Origin: Leptolyngbya sp. PCC 7375
GTDB taxonomy: Bacteria > Cyanobacteriota > Cyanobacteriia > Phormidesmidales > Phormidesmidaceae
Assembly: GCF_000316115.1 (NCBI RefSeq)
Contig: NZ_JH993797.1
Span: 7,599,961 to 7,663,960 of the forward strand
Direction of reading: 5' to 3'
DNA: 64,000 nt
The stretch's first letter is position 1. The number at the start of each line of letters is the position of its first letter. Below are positions 34,865 through 43,788 of this stretch, one piece after another. Position numbers and translations under genes: made by a program. Under the pieces are notes generated by a model. It was not told the origin of the DNA and made no database searches. It saw only the letters and a list, made by a program, of their open reading frames with translations.

Positions 34865-34892
34865 ACCGTTTAGTAAAATGAAATTTTAAGAT
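34842..34892. repeat. 51-nt perfect AT-rich palindrome
   Basis: Arms of 25 bp each (ATCTTAAAATTTCATTTTAC, TAAAC and its exact complement) flank a single C at 34867. It may be a miniature transposon relic, a phage or plasmid-type site or a strong hairpin upstream of the response regulator gene. The 34396-34633 stretch before the fragment contains nothing I recognise. Confidence 0.75.
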
Positions 34893-34972
34893 AGAATATT
34901 TAGACATGATTGATCAAGTTATCTCTAAGGCTTTAGACTATTTGCCTCAAGTTTTGAATTTTAGCTGTAATT

Positions 34973-35656
34973 ATGATGAAACGTGTTTTAGTTGCGGACG
35001 ATGCTCCTGGAGTTACACACTTTTTGGAAAGGGGGTTGCAGGCCAATGGCTATGAAACAGCTGTTGTTCATAATGGCGAAGATGCGATCGAAGCCGTCTT
35101 AAATAGACCGTTTGATCTAATGATTCTTGATCTGGAGCTACCCATTAAGCATGGCATTACTGTGCTCGATGAGATACGAAGACAGGGAATACCAATCTCG
35201 GTGATTGTTCTTTCTTCTCATCACGGCATCAATCATAAAGTCACCAGTTTTAATCATGGTGCAGATGATTACATCACCAAACCATTCCAGTTTGCGGAAT
35301 TGCTCGCTCGTGTTCGAGCCCGTCTGCATAATGTTCACGTTGCTCAAAGTCGCCCCAGTTCCCCCCTGACTTTTCTGAGCTTTAAGGGTATAGAGTTAAA
35401 TTTACGCACCCGAGAAGTGCGAGTGAATGGGAATGCTGTTCAGCTTTCTAGTAGAGAATTTTTGCTGGCTGAAGCATTTGTACGTCATCCAGGGCAAATT
35501 ATGAGCCGAGAAAAACTGCTTGATGACGTTTGGGGCTATAACTACGATCCGGGCTCCAATATTGTTGACGTCTATGTGGGCTATCTAAGGAAAAAGCTGG
35601 GTCGTCATTTGATCGAGACCATTAGGGGAACAGGTTACCGCTTTACGTATGAATAA
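34973..35656 (+). CDS. OmpR-family response regulator (RppA/ManR type)
   Basis: 227 aa; ATG at 34973 or 34976. The receiver domain has the acidic pair in VLVADDAPGV (one Asp shifted compared with the EDD form), a phosphoacceptor Asp in LMILDLELPIKHG, and the conserved Lys in DDYITKPFQFAELLAR. The winged-helix domain has VQLSSREFLLAEAF and ends in ETIRGTGYRFTYE. No kinase gene is adjacent; the broken kinase-type fragment upstream may be the ruined partner. Confidence 0.88.
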   Translation: MMKRVLVADDAPGVTHFLERGLQANGYETAVVHNGEDAIEAVLNRPFDLMILDLELPIKHGITVLDEIRRQGIPISVIVLSSHHGINHKVTSFNHGADDYITKPFQFAELLARVRARLHNVHVAQSRPSSPLTFLSFKGIELNLRTREVRVNGNAVQLSSREFLLAEAFVRHPGQIMSREKLLDDVWGYNYDPGSNIVDVYVGYLRKKLGRHLIETIRGTGYRFTYE

Positions 35657-35704
35657 GCTCTAGAAAGATTTCTCAGCCATCCTTGTCTTATTGCCATAGT
35701 GATT

Positions 35705-36601
35705 TTAAGAAACAGTACAGTGAGTGCTCAAAAACTCAAGAAATACCTGCACCCGAGGAGATAAATTACGACGGTGGGTGAAAACAGCCTGGGTTGCTAA
35801 TCCCGGTGGCAGCTGTTCAAAAAAGAGCGGCACTAACTGCCCGGTTTTTAATTCTTCTTTTACATGAAAACTCAGCATACGGACAATACCAAGGTCGCTT
35901 AATGCTGCATTTTTCAGAGATTCACCACTGTCAGAATTAAAGGAACTCCGGACGGGAATTATTTGCCAAACGCCATCAATGAGAAATTCCCAGGGAAGGG
36001 GTTGCCCGTTAAAGAGATAGCGCATGCAGTTATGTTGCACCAGATCCTTTGGTGTGGCAGGGTTGCCATACTTTTGTAAGTAGCCAGGGGACGCACATAA
36101 AATAAACTGCGCATAGCCCAGGTGTCTGCGGATGAGGCTAGAGTCTTCCAAGTCCCCCAGCCGAATCGCCACATCAATACCCTCAGCCACTAAATCCACC
36201 AGTCGCTCAGTTAATTGCAAATTCACTTGAATTTCTGGATATTCTTTCAAAAAGATAGGCAGTCGTTGCATTAAAAACCGTTGACCAAAATCGAGGGATG
36301 CACTAACCGTTAGTTTGCCTCGGGGACGACCGCCTGAAATAACGCTGTCATTAGCATCCTCCAACTCCTGTAGCAGTCGTGCTACCCGATCGTAGTAAGT
36401 CGTTCCCTCGGCGGTCAGACTTAGCGATCGGGTGGTGCGCTGCAATAGCCGTATACCCAACCGATCTTCTAGCTTGGCCACCCGCTTACTAATGGCGGAA
36501 GGGGTCGTGCCTAACGAACGCGCAGCGGCACTAAAGCTTCCCACATCAACACTTTCAACAAAGGCGATTAGCTCCGGCAGCTGGTTAAAAACACTTAGCA
36601 T
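35705..36601 (-). CDS. LysR-family transcriptional regulator
   Basis: 298 aa. The N-terminal LysR helix-turn-helix is clear: LIAFVESVDVGSFSAAARSL, then GTTPSAISKRVAKLEDRLG and LLQRTTRSLSLT. It is of the CrgA/DmlR type. The C-terminal substrate-binding region has the usual LxLxLxER pattern (NLQLTERLVDLV). It diverges from the short-chain dehydrogenase gene, which is probably its target. Confidence 0.9.
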   Translation of the reverse strand: MLSVFNQLPELIAFVESVDVGSFSAAARSLGTTPSAISKRVAKLEDRLGIRLLQRTTRSLSLTAEGTTYYDRVARLLQELEDANDSVISGGRPRGKLTVSASLDFGQRFLMQRLPIFLKEYPEIQVNLQLTERLVDLVAEGIDVAIRLGDLEDSSLIRRHLGYAQFILCASPGYLQKYGNPATPKDLVQHNCMRYLFNGQPLPWEFLIDGVWQIIPVRSSFNSDSGESLKNAALSDLGIVRMLSFHVKEELKTGQLVPLFFEQLPPGLATQAVFTHRRNLSPRVQVFLEFLSTHCTVS

Positions 36602-36718
36602 TTATTCCCTGTGGGCACAGGTGATATGCCCATATATGGACTTCTCTTCTAGAAAAGCACAGATTAAGGTGGAAATAATGCTGTGTTAAGCCAAAAACAG
36701 TCAGTGAGGTTGACGACA

Positions 36719-37429
36719 ATGGGGGACAAAGTTGTAATTGTGACGGCGGCTAGCCGGGGCATTGGTGCCGGTTGTGCCAAAGAGTTGGCAGCCCAGGGGT
36801 ACAATGTTTCTCTGTTGGCCCGTTCAGCGTCTGTTTTAGATCTGGCGGAATCTTTGCAAGGCGTTGGTGTCCAGGGTTCTCTGTCGAGTGCAGCTGATTT
36901 GGAAACCCTTGTAAAAAACACATTGGACCAGTGGGGGCGTATTGATGGGGTAGTTATGAGCTTTGGCGATCCGCCTCGGCCTGATTTGCTGGAGATTTCA
37001 GATCAAATGTGGCTTGACCATTTTGAAATGTTATTTCTCAGCGTTGTTCGTCTGGCTCGATTGGTGACAGAGCCCATGCGACAGCAGGGCGGGGGTGCCA
37101 TGGTGACGATTTCTGCCTGTGACTCCCACGAACCATCACTGGGAACACCCTTTAGCGGTACCCTGCGGACCGCGATGGAAGGCTTTACCAAGCTGTATGC
37201 CAAACGGTATCGGTGCGATCGCATTCGCATCAACTCCATTGCCCCCTTTTTTGTGGCCAATGATATGGCCGAACTAGAAGGCTGGGATGTGCCAGACGAC
37301 CTGATGTGGGGGCGACCTGCCACCTACCAAGAGCTGGCCAAAGCCGTTGCCTTTTTGCTCTCAGACGATGCCAAGTTTATTTCAGGCACCACCCTCAAAG
37401 TGGATGAGGCCTATTCTGCGGCGATTTAA
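36719..37429 (+). CDS. Short-chain dehydrogenase/reductase
   Basis: 236 aa from the ATG at 36719; an upstream GTG at 36683 is less likely. The Rossmann motif is TAASRGIGAGCAKELA near the N-terminus. The usual catalytic Tyr-X3-Lys appears as YAKRYRCDRIRINSIAP with Tyr-Ala-Lys (only two residues between would be atypical, so the register needs checking) and SGTLRTAMEGFTKLYAKRY before it. The C-terminal FLLSDDAKFISGTTLKVD is a normal SDR end. Divergent from a LysR gene. Substrate unknown. Confidence 0.87.
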   Translation: MGDKVVIVTAASRGIGAGCAKELAAQGYNVSLLARSASVLDLAESLQGVGVQGSLSSAADLETLVKNTLDQWGRIDGVVMSFGDPPRPDLLEISDQMWLDHFEMLFLSVVRLARLVTEPMRQQGGGAMVTISACDSHEPSLGTPFSGTLRTAMEGFTKLYAKRYRCDRIRINSIAPFFVANDMAELEGWDVPDDLMWGRPATYQELAKAVAFLLSDDAKFISGTTLKVDEAYSAAI

Positions 37430-37526
37430 CCTCTGAGTTCTATGGCTTTGATGGAACCGTTGCAAGCCATAGATATCGATAGTTGCCTGAAGTCTTTACA
37501 GTGGTTTTATTGAAACGCTTTTTACC

Positions 37527-38912
37527 ATGACCTTCCCCATAATAATTCGTCAGAATGCTCTGCGTTCTGAAGTAAAGGAGTTTTTCAACTTAGCTGTTCC
37601 CCTGATCAGCGCCCAGGTGGCACAATCCGCCACTGGTTTTGCCGACACCATCATGATGGGTCGCATGGGGCCAGAGATTTTAGCAGCAGGAGGATTGGCC
37701 GCCATTATCTACATTGTGGTTATGACCGCCTTCACCGGTGTGGTGATGGGGGTCAGTCCGTTGGTGGCCCAAGCCTTTGGGGCAGAACAGAAAGGCAGAA
37801 TTCAACAGGTATCTCGTCAGGGGCTATGGTTGGCATTACTGGTGGCCATACCAGCCATGGCGTTCACTGGTCATTTGGGTGTCTGGATGCTTCGCAGTGG
37901 CCAAGACCCAGTTGTTGTTGAACTGGCCGACACCTATCTCAAGATTATTCTATGGAGTTTTTTGCCCATGGCAGGGTTTACGGCTCTACGCTCAACAGTG
38001 TCTGCCTTGTCCCACGCTAAGCCTATTATGGTAACTATTGTAGTGGGTACCCTGTTCAACATTGTTGGCAACTATGTATTGGGGTTTGGAAAACTGGGGC
38101 TACCTGCCATGGGATTGTCAGGTCTAGCCTTAGCCACCATGCTCACCTGGTGGGGAATGTTCATAGCTCTCGCACTGTATGTGCGTCTGCATCCTGCTGT
38201 TCGGCAGTATCAGATCCTCCACACCCTACACTGGCCTAAACTGCGAGTACTCAAAAAGCTAGTTTGGGTGGGTGTGCCCATTGGTATTTTTTCTGCCCTA
38301 GAGTCGGGCTTTTTTCTCACCATTATGTTGTTAATGGGTCGTTTGGGGACCGATGCATTGGCGGCCCATCAGGTGGTACTGCAAACTATCGTAGTAGTGT
38401 TTATGGTGCCGCTGGGGATTTCTTTTGCCACCACAGTCCGCGTAGGGCAGTGGTTTGGTAAGCGTGATTTGGCAGGTATGCAACAGGCTACCTGGGTAAG
38501 TCTGAGTCTGACAACAGTCTCGATGACCGTTGGGTCGTTAGCATTTTTGTTGTTCCCCAAACAGCTGATTGGTATCTATCTGGATGTGAACAGTCCTGAA
38601 AATGCAGGTATTGTGGCGTTGGCAATGCCATTGCTAACAATTGCGGCGATCACAATGGTTCTCGATGGTTTGCAAAAGGCTGTCTATGGTGCGCTGCAGG
38701 GGGTGCAAGATACCCGAGTACCGATGGCGCTAAATGTGCTGGGCTTTTGGGGTGTGGGGCTATCGGTGAGCTATGGTCTAGGGTTTCAGCTAGAGCTGGG
38801 TAGTCGGGGGCTATGGATTGGGCAGTCGGTTGCGATCGCAGCTGTGGCTATCCTCTTCAGCTGGCGGCTTTACCAGCTAATCGGTCGCCGCAAGCATGTA
38901 TTTTCTGCATAG
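37527..38912 (+). CDS. MATE-family multidrug efflux transporter (NorM-like)
   Basis: 461 aa with about 12 hydrophobic helices in two halves. The N-terminal pattern PLISAQVAQSATGFADTIMM, then GRMGPEILAAGGLAA is typical of NorM-type MATE proteins, and the second half restarts at VWVGVPIGIFSALESGFFLT. It probably expels cationic drugs or secondary metabolites with Na+ or H+. It lies 98 bp after the SDR gene on the same strand. Confidence 0.9.
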   Translation: MTFPIIIRQNALRSEVKEFFNLAVPLISAQVAQSATGFADTIMMGRMGPEILAAGGLAAIIYIVVMTAFTGVVMGVSPLVAQAFGAEQKGRIQQVSRQGLWLALLVAIPAMAFTGHLGVWMLRSGQDPVVVELADTYLKIILWSFLPMAGFTALRSTVSALSHAKPIMVTIVVGTLFNIVGNYVLGFGKLGLPAMGLSGLALATMLTWWGMFIALALYVRLHPAVRQYQILHTLHWPKLRVLKKLVWVGVPIGIFSALESGFFLTIMLLMGRLGTDALAAHQVVLQTIVVVFMVPLGISFATTVRVGQWFGKRDLAGMQQATWVSLSLTTVSMTVGSLAFLLFPKQLIGIYLDVNSPENAGIVALAMPLLTIAAITMVLDGLQKAVYGALQGVQDTRVPMALNVLGFWGVGLSVSYGLGFQLELGSRGLWIGQSVAIAAVAILFSWRLYQLIGRRKHVFSA

Positions 38913-38977
38913 AAACGCTCAAATTGTTTTCTCTACTAATCGCCTAAGAATTGATATAAATGGATTTAGAGCACGTT

Positions 38978-41545
38978 TTATTCAAACTGTGGAGGTAGCT
39001 CCTGCGGGGATACTGTACCTGGTCTGCTAGGCACTGGCACCCTAATTGCGCCTCCATTATTCCCGCCAGCATCAGCATTGCCAGCAGCATTGGCTCCGTC
39101 ACCATCACCAGCTGCTGCATCTCCTGTATTCACAACAATTGTGGGACTCTCTGGTGTCGGATCATAGGTGGTAATCGTAATCGAGCGGGTGAGCTGTTCT
39201 CCAGCCACATTAATCACCTGCAAAGAGACGAGCGTTTTGCCCGGTTCTGGACTAAGGGGTAAAGGTAAAACACCTTCTACGGGGACATTTCCAGGGGCTG
39301 GCATCAGCATCACTTGAGTACCCGGATTATCTTCGACGGTCCAAGCTAGTTCCAAATTTACTAAAGGCTGTCCCTCATCAACAGGGACCAAATAGTTAGG
39401 CTGAGCCGGTTCTCCATTGAGCGTGAACGTCAACAAACGGGGTGATCGCGGCTGAATGTGTGTGGGTTCACTGGTCAATGAAATAGGATTTTCAGGCAAC
39501 TCTCCTTTAGGAATAGCGATTAAATCGAACGTGTATATACCCGCCTGACGTAAACTTGTGGGGACATTACGACAAATTAATTGGGTGTCTAATAGGCAGA
39601 AATCAGTGAGTTCTTTGGGTATCCCAGTCTGAAAATCGAATGAAAACACTGGTGTAGCGATAGCTCCTTCAGCGTCTCGTCCAACCAGGTGCAGCGTCTC
39701 TAATTGTTCTGGATGATCTACTTTCCAGTTGACCCTGGCAACATGGGGATCTTTTTCTGGCAGAGATGGAACAAATGCTATGGGAAGATCTGTCATCTGT
39801 GATCTTTTCTCATCTGTAGTCTGGGTCTTCTTCGCAGCGTTTACCTGTGTCTCCTTAGATTTTGTCTTTGGCTGTGGCGGTGCTTCAGCATAAAAAGCTA
39901 AGGCCGGGACCAGTTCTAGAATGGCCGGTAGCGGTGCAGGGGTAATTGTCACAGGCAGTGCTGTTGCTGTTGCTGGTGTAGCATTACGACCTGGCTTAGG
40001 AATCAATGAAAGGGTAAATGTATACTCGCCTGCTCGTGTGGCATCAGTGCGAATATTACGGCAAGTCAGCTGGTTTGGTCGCTGCACACATAGAGGCTCT
40101 AAAGTGGCAGGCAGACCCTGGGTAAAGTCAAACTTTAAAGGACCACTCAACAGCTTACCTTCAGCCGATAGGCCAACGATTTCTAGATGCTGTATCCGCC
40201 TTGGGTTGGCAATGTCAAACCCAAGATGGACTGTGTCTCCTTGGGCGGCACTGTAGGCTGTATCCTCGGTCGAAAATCGTAAAATGTTGGTGGGTGCAGG
40301 GGGGCGAATAAAAAAATACCAGGCTAACCATATTAGCCCGATAAATGAGCCTAGCAACAATAAAATAACTGGCAAAATTTGCCACCAGGGGCGCGCTTCC
40401 CACATTAAAAGCCCCTGCATGGGCATGTCGAGGAGTGGCTTTTTCTCTGGGTCAGTTGTTGTAACTTCAAAGTTGATGACTCGCCCACCCCCAAACAGTG
40501 GTCGTTGCCAGGGATTTTTAGGTTGAACAGAAATCTGGCTGAGTAAGGTTTGTTGCGGAGCTAGGGTCAGTGATTGAGGCTGAATCTGATAGTCACAAAG
40601 ATCAGCGTCTTCCAGCCCTAAAATTTTGAACTCCAGGGTTCTGGGGGTATTTCCTTGATTACTGGCTTGAATACTATACAAACCTGGCTGTCGCTGTACC
40701 CGACTCACCAGGGTGCGAAAGCGAGTATCCAGCTGATAAACCGGATCAATGGTGATGTATAGAACATCTAGCAGCTTGAGTTGTGGATTATTCTCAGATT
40801 TAAGCTGTAGCGTAGCCAGCATGGTTGCTGCCAGGGCATTGGATGGTGGCGTCATGGTCAATAAAATAACGCCCTCCATACCTGGGTTCAAATCCAGATA
40901 GGGTTCTGTTATGGCCAAACCTGGCGATTGGAATCCCTGGGGATAATTAATGGTTACCCAATCTTCAGCTAAATCGGTGCACTGTAGCCGAAACCGATCC
41001 ACTCGGTCCGCTCTGTTATAAACATATATTTGAAACTGAAGCGGATTGCCTGGCAGTGTTTTAACTGGCTTATTGGTGGTGGTAACTGGCTCTACGGCAA
41101 ACGTTGGATCATTTACTCTGACGGTCGTATGGGTCGGTGGCAACACCTGCAAGACTTGTTCGTATCGCTGGGGCGGACTATCAGGATAATGGTTAGGAGC
41201 GTCTACGATCAGTCGATAGCGATAGGCTCCCGATAAAGCTGACGCTGGCACATCAAAACCAAAGGTGACTTCTTCTCCTTGACCAGGATCCAACGCCAGC
41301 CGGGTTTGTGTTGTAGAGCACCAGTCATGAATGGCCGTTGGTAATTCGTCTAGGTAGACATCAATAATGGCACTCTGGTTTCCCTTGTTGTTAATGGTCA
41401 CCCCAATTTCTAAACGCTCGCCCGGTAGCACAGAGTCTTCTCCAGAAGAGGAGAGGATAATCCCAATGGGCTGAGATAGGGCAATCTCAGACGGTTCCAT
41501 AGCTACCTCGAGTAGCGATCGCATGGGTAGGGAAAAATGAGTCAT
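38978..41545 (-). CDS. CIS-associated membrane protein with Ig-like domains
   Basis: 855 aa (an internal ATG at 41500, MEPSEIALSQ, may be the true start). Residues 20-370 form three or so beta-sandwich modules of the type GERLEIGVTINNKGNQSAII, followed by a single membrane helix at about 389-412 (LPVILLLLGSFIGLIWLAWY) and a long second beta-rich half. The C-terminus (790-855) is rich in Gly, Ala, Asn and Asp. It is the last gene of the minus-strand CIS arm. The order Ig-like part, PKNPW motif, helix matches the WD40 protein encoded just upstream. It is a candidate for fixing the apparatus to a membrane. That role is inference. Confidence 0.75.
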   Translation of the reverse strand: MTHFSLPMRSLLEVAMEPSEIALSQPIGIILSSSGEDSVLPGERLEIGVTINNKGNQSAIIDVYLDELPTAIHDWCSTTQTRLALDPGQGEEVTFGFDVPASALSGAYRYRLIVDAPNHYPDSPPQRYEQVLQVLPPTHTTVRVNDPTFAVEPVTTTNKPVKTLPGNPLQFQIYVYNRADRVDRFRLQCTDLAEDWVTINYPQGFQSPGLAITEPYLDLNPGMEGVILLTMTPPSNALAATMLATLQLKSENNPQLKLLDVLYITIDPVYQLDTRFRTLVSRVQRQPGLYSIQASNQGNTPRTLEFKILGLEDADLCDYQIQPQSLTLAPQQTLLSQISVQPKNPWQRPLFGGGRVINFEVTTTDPEKKPLLDMPMQGLLMWEARPWWQILPVILLLLGSFIGLIWLAWYFFIRPPAPTNILRFSTEDTAYSAAQGDTVHLGFDIANPRRIQHLEIVGLSAEGKLLSGPLKFDFTQGLPATLEPLCVQRPNQLTCRNIRTDATRAGEYTFTLSLIPKPGRNATPATATALPVTITPAPLPAILELVPALAFYAEAPPQPKTKSKETQVNAAKKTQTTDEKRSQMTDLPIAFVPSLPEKDPHVARVNWKVDHPEQLETLHLVGRDAEGAIATPVFSFDFQTGIPKELTDFCLLDTQLICRNVPTSLRQAGIYTFDLIAIPKGELPENPISLTSEPTHIQPRSPRLLTFTLNGEPAQPNYLVPVDEGQPLVNLELAWTVEDNPGTQVMLMPAPGNVPVEGVLPLPLSPEPGKTLVSLQVINVAGEQLTRSITITTYDPTPESPTIVVNTGDAAAGDGDGANAAGNADAGGNNGGAIRVPVPSRPGTVSPQELPPQFE

Positions 41546-41557
41546 TGCGACGTATCC

Positions 41558-43708
41558 TTATGGGCAGGTTTTATTGTTGGCCTGGGTGCGATGCAGCTTG
41601 ACACGATGGTTATCACTGCCGCTGACCACTAGCAGGGTTTTATCTTGTTGCAAAATGTCAACACTGTTAACGGGTTTACTAAAGTGAGCTATTTTCTTCT
41701 GTTCCATCACCTGTCCTGCCGTATTCAGAAACCAGAGCATGACGCGACCATCGTCACCACCACTAGCCAGGTAACAGGCATTTTTACTCAGGGCTACGGT
41801 ATTTACAGGTTTACCTTTATGGCCATCCATCCATTGGTCACTTACTTTGCAAGCGGTAACACTATGGAGACATTTATCCAAATTCCATAGGGTAATGCGC
41901 CCCTGATTATCCGCAACCGCTAAGCGAGTTGAAGTAGCATCTGCTGTATCTAAGCTAGAGATATAGTGATTGGGTTCCCCAGCAGGGTACTTCAAGAAGT
42001 GTTGCTGATCCGTTTCTAGATTCCATAAAACCAGGTGGTTAAAGCGTCCGCCAACAGCAAGCAAGTGGGACTGTTGATTATGTTGCTGGTTAGTATAATC
42101 AATTGGCGCTATCGCTTGAATAGCAAAGTCAAAGTGTTGCTCCTGTTCTGGAACAGTGCCCTGACCCAGGTGAGACAAATCATCCATGGCCCAGCGTAGT
42201 ACCAGACCGCTACCGTGGGCACTAAAAAGACTTTGGGAATCATAGCTAAATTGCAGGTCAAAGACTCGATCGTCCTTATGAAATACTAAGGTTTTAGGAG
42301 ACTTTTGAGATAAAAAATCCCATAGTTGAATTTCTCCATTTTCTAAACCAGCTGCTAACAAATCATTATTGCGAGGACGATAACGAACGACACGCACAGA
42401 CTTATTCGTATCTGTTAGCCTTTCTACATCTTGCAGACGCGGCGAGACTTGCCAACGATATAAGGTATGATCGTCTGCCCCACTAATCACGGCATTCGCC
42501 TGACCGTCAAACTGCACACTATTCACAGAGCCGCGATGACCATTGGGCCAATAGACAGCCATAATGGCCATAATACTCAGGCTAAGGAAACCTAGACACT
42601 GTAACCAGAAGGGAATTTTGGGGTTAGCTACCAGTTCAAGAGTCTGAGTCCATGGTCGTATTTCTGTTTGATGTAGCTGGGGGCGTAGCTGAAACTGTTG
42701 CCGTCGTTGCCAGCCCCACCAGGGGGATTTTGGCGAAAGGGTTAAACTCATCTGGGCCAGATCGTCCACTTTGAGATCAACCTGCGCTGGCGTCAGCTGA
42801 AGTAAATGCGATGTCGTTGATGCAGGTATGGGTGGGCGGCGACGTAACATCGCCCAAATTTTCTGGTGCCAGGGAATATCAACCCGATTTAGGGTGATGG
42901 CAACAGATTGATGGACATTACTTTTGTTATTGAGGACCAGGGCATAGCGGTTCGACGCAGCATTTCCTCTTTCCTCTAATGGTGTTTCCGAATCTTCAGA
43001 CTGCTCAAGTTCATAAACAAATTCAACCCAGCCCGTTGGCAACACTGTGAGGATACCTTTTTGTCTGACAATCGGTGCCTCGGCCTGGTTCACTTCAATG
43101 CTAAATGGATAGGGTTTTGCCTCACCAGTCGATGGCAGCTGGCAGATAAATACCCCATGGGCACTGCCCTGGGGGGCTACTTGTAAACGCCGCTCATGAC
43201 CGTCGGTAAGCCATGCTTTGGGCAAACCTTTGAGGGTAACCCGCGTATGCGCGGTGTTACGATTAGGATTAAACAGCTGTAAAGGGATCTCAATCAAATC
43301 TCCTGGAACAGCCTGAAAATCAGTTTTGGGGACTTTAAGGGAGGAAGGGAGTACACCAGATCCGGCAACAACAAGGTTTACTAGCTGGCGATCTTCTTCC
43401 CCCAACTCCAGACAGGTTACATTGACATTGAGATTCATTTTGCCAGTGAAACCACCGGGGATCGGGGGAGTTTCTAGAATGCTCACCACAAAATTGACTT
43501 GATCCCCCGCCGGAATCTTTGCCGAGATGTCTGGAGTGAGCCGATACCAATCTGGTGTAGTCTGGCGAGTCAGCCCCGAAGCTGACAGTTCTAAGGCAAA
43601 GGTGGCAAACCGATCGCTAAGATTATTGACCATGACTTCAAATTGGTCATTGCCCATTCCTAAATGGACTGTATGGGTAGAAAGCTGGGTCAGAATTTGT
43701 TTGGCCAT
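41558..43708 (-). CDS. CIS-associated membrane protein: Ig-like domains, one helix, WD40 propeller
   Basis: 716 aa. Residues 1-360 are Ig-like beta modules (for example GNDQFEVMVNNLSDRFATFA). A single membrane helix is at about 366-387 (LQCLGFLSLSIMAIMAVYW). Residues 391-716 are a WD40 propeller with units such as GHRGSVNSVQFDGQANAVIS and VNTVALSKNACYLASGGDDG. The 12-bp gap to the 855-aa gene and the shared SPKSPWW/PKNPW region before the helix suggest two related proteins made together. A propeller on one side of a membrane and Ig modules on the other fits a baseplate anchor or sensor, by inference. Confidence 0.78.
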   Translation of the reverse strand: MAKQILTQLSTHTVHLGMGNDQFEVMVNNLSDRFATFALELSASGLTRQTTPDWYRLTPDISAKIPAGDQVNFVVSILETPPIPGGFTGKMNLNVNVTCLELGEEDRQLVNLVVAGSGVLPSSLKVPKTDFQAVPGDLIEIPLQLFNPNRNTAHTRVTLKGLPKAWLTDGHERRLQVAPQGSAHGVFICQLPSTGEAKPYPFSIEVNQAEAPIVRQKGILTVLPTGWVEFVYELEQSEDSETPLEERGNAASNRYALVLNNKSNVHQSVAITLNRVDIPWHQKIWAMLRRRPPIPASTTSHLLQLTPAQVDLKVDDLAQMSLTLSPKSPWWGWQRRQQFQLRPQLHQTEIRPWTQTLELVANPKIPFWLQCLGFLSLSIMAIMAVYWPNGHRGSVNSVQFDGQANAVISGADDHTLYRWQVSPRLQDVERLTDTNKSVRVVRYRPRNNDLLAAGLENGEIQLWDFLSQKSPKTLVFHKDDRVFDLQFSYDSQSLFSAHGSGLVLRWAMDDLSHLGQGTVPEQEQHFDFAIQAIAPIDYTNQQHNQQSHLLAVGGRFNHLVLWNLETDQQHFLKYPAGEPNHYISSLDTADATSTRLAVADNQGRITLWNLDKCLHSVTACKVSDQWMDGHKGKPVNTVALSKNACYLASGGDDGRVMLWFLNTAGQVMEQKKIAHFSKPVNSVDILQQDKTLLVVSGSDNHRVKLHRTQANNKTCP

Positions 43709-43788
43709 GGTCAGGCAATAGGGTCAGGCAATCGGATTAGTTGAGAATTGGTCAAGGCATCAGGAAACTGAGGTTGGGCAATGCCCCC

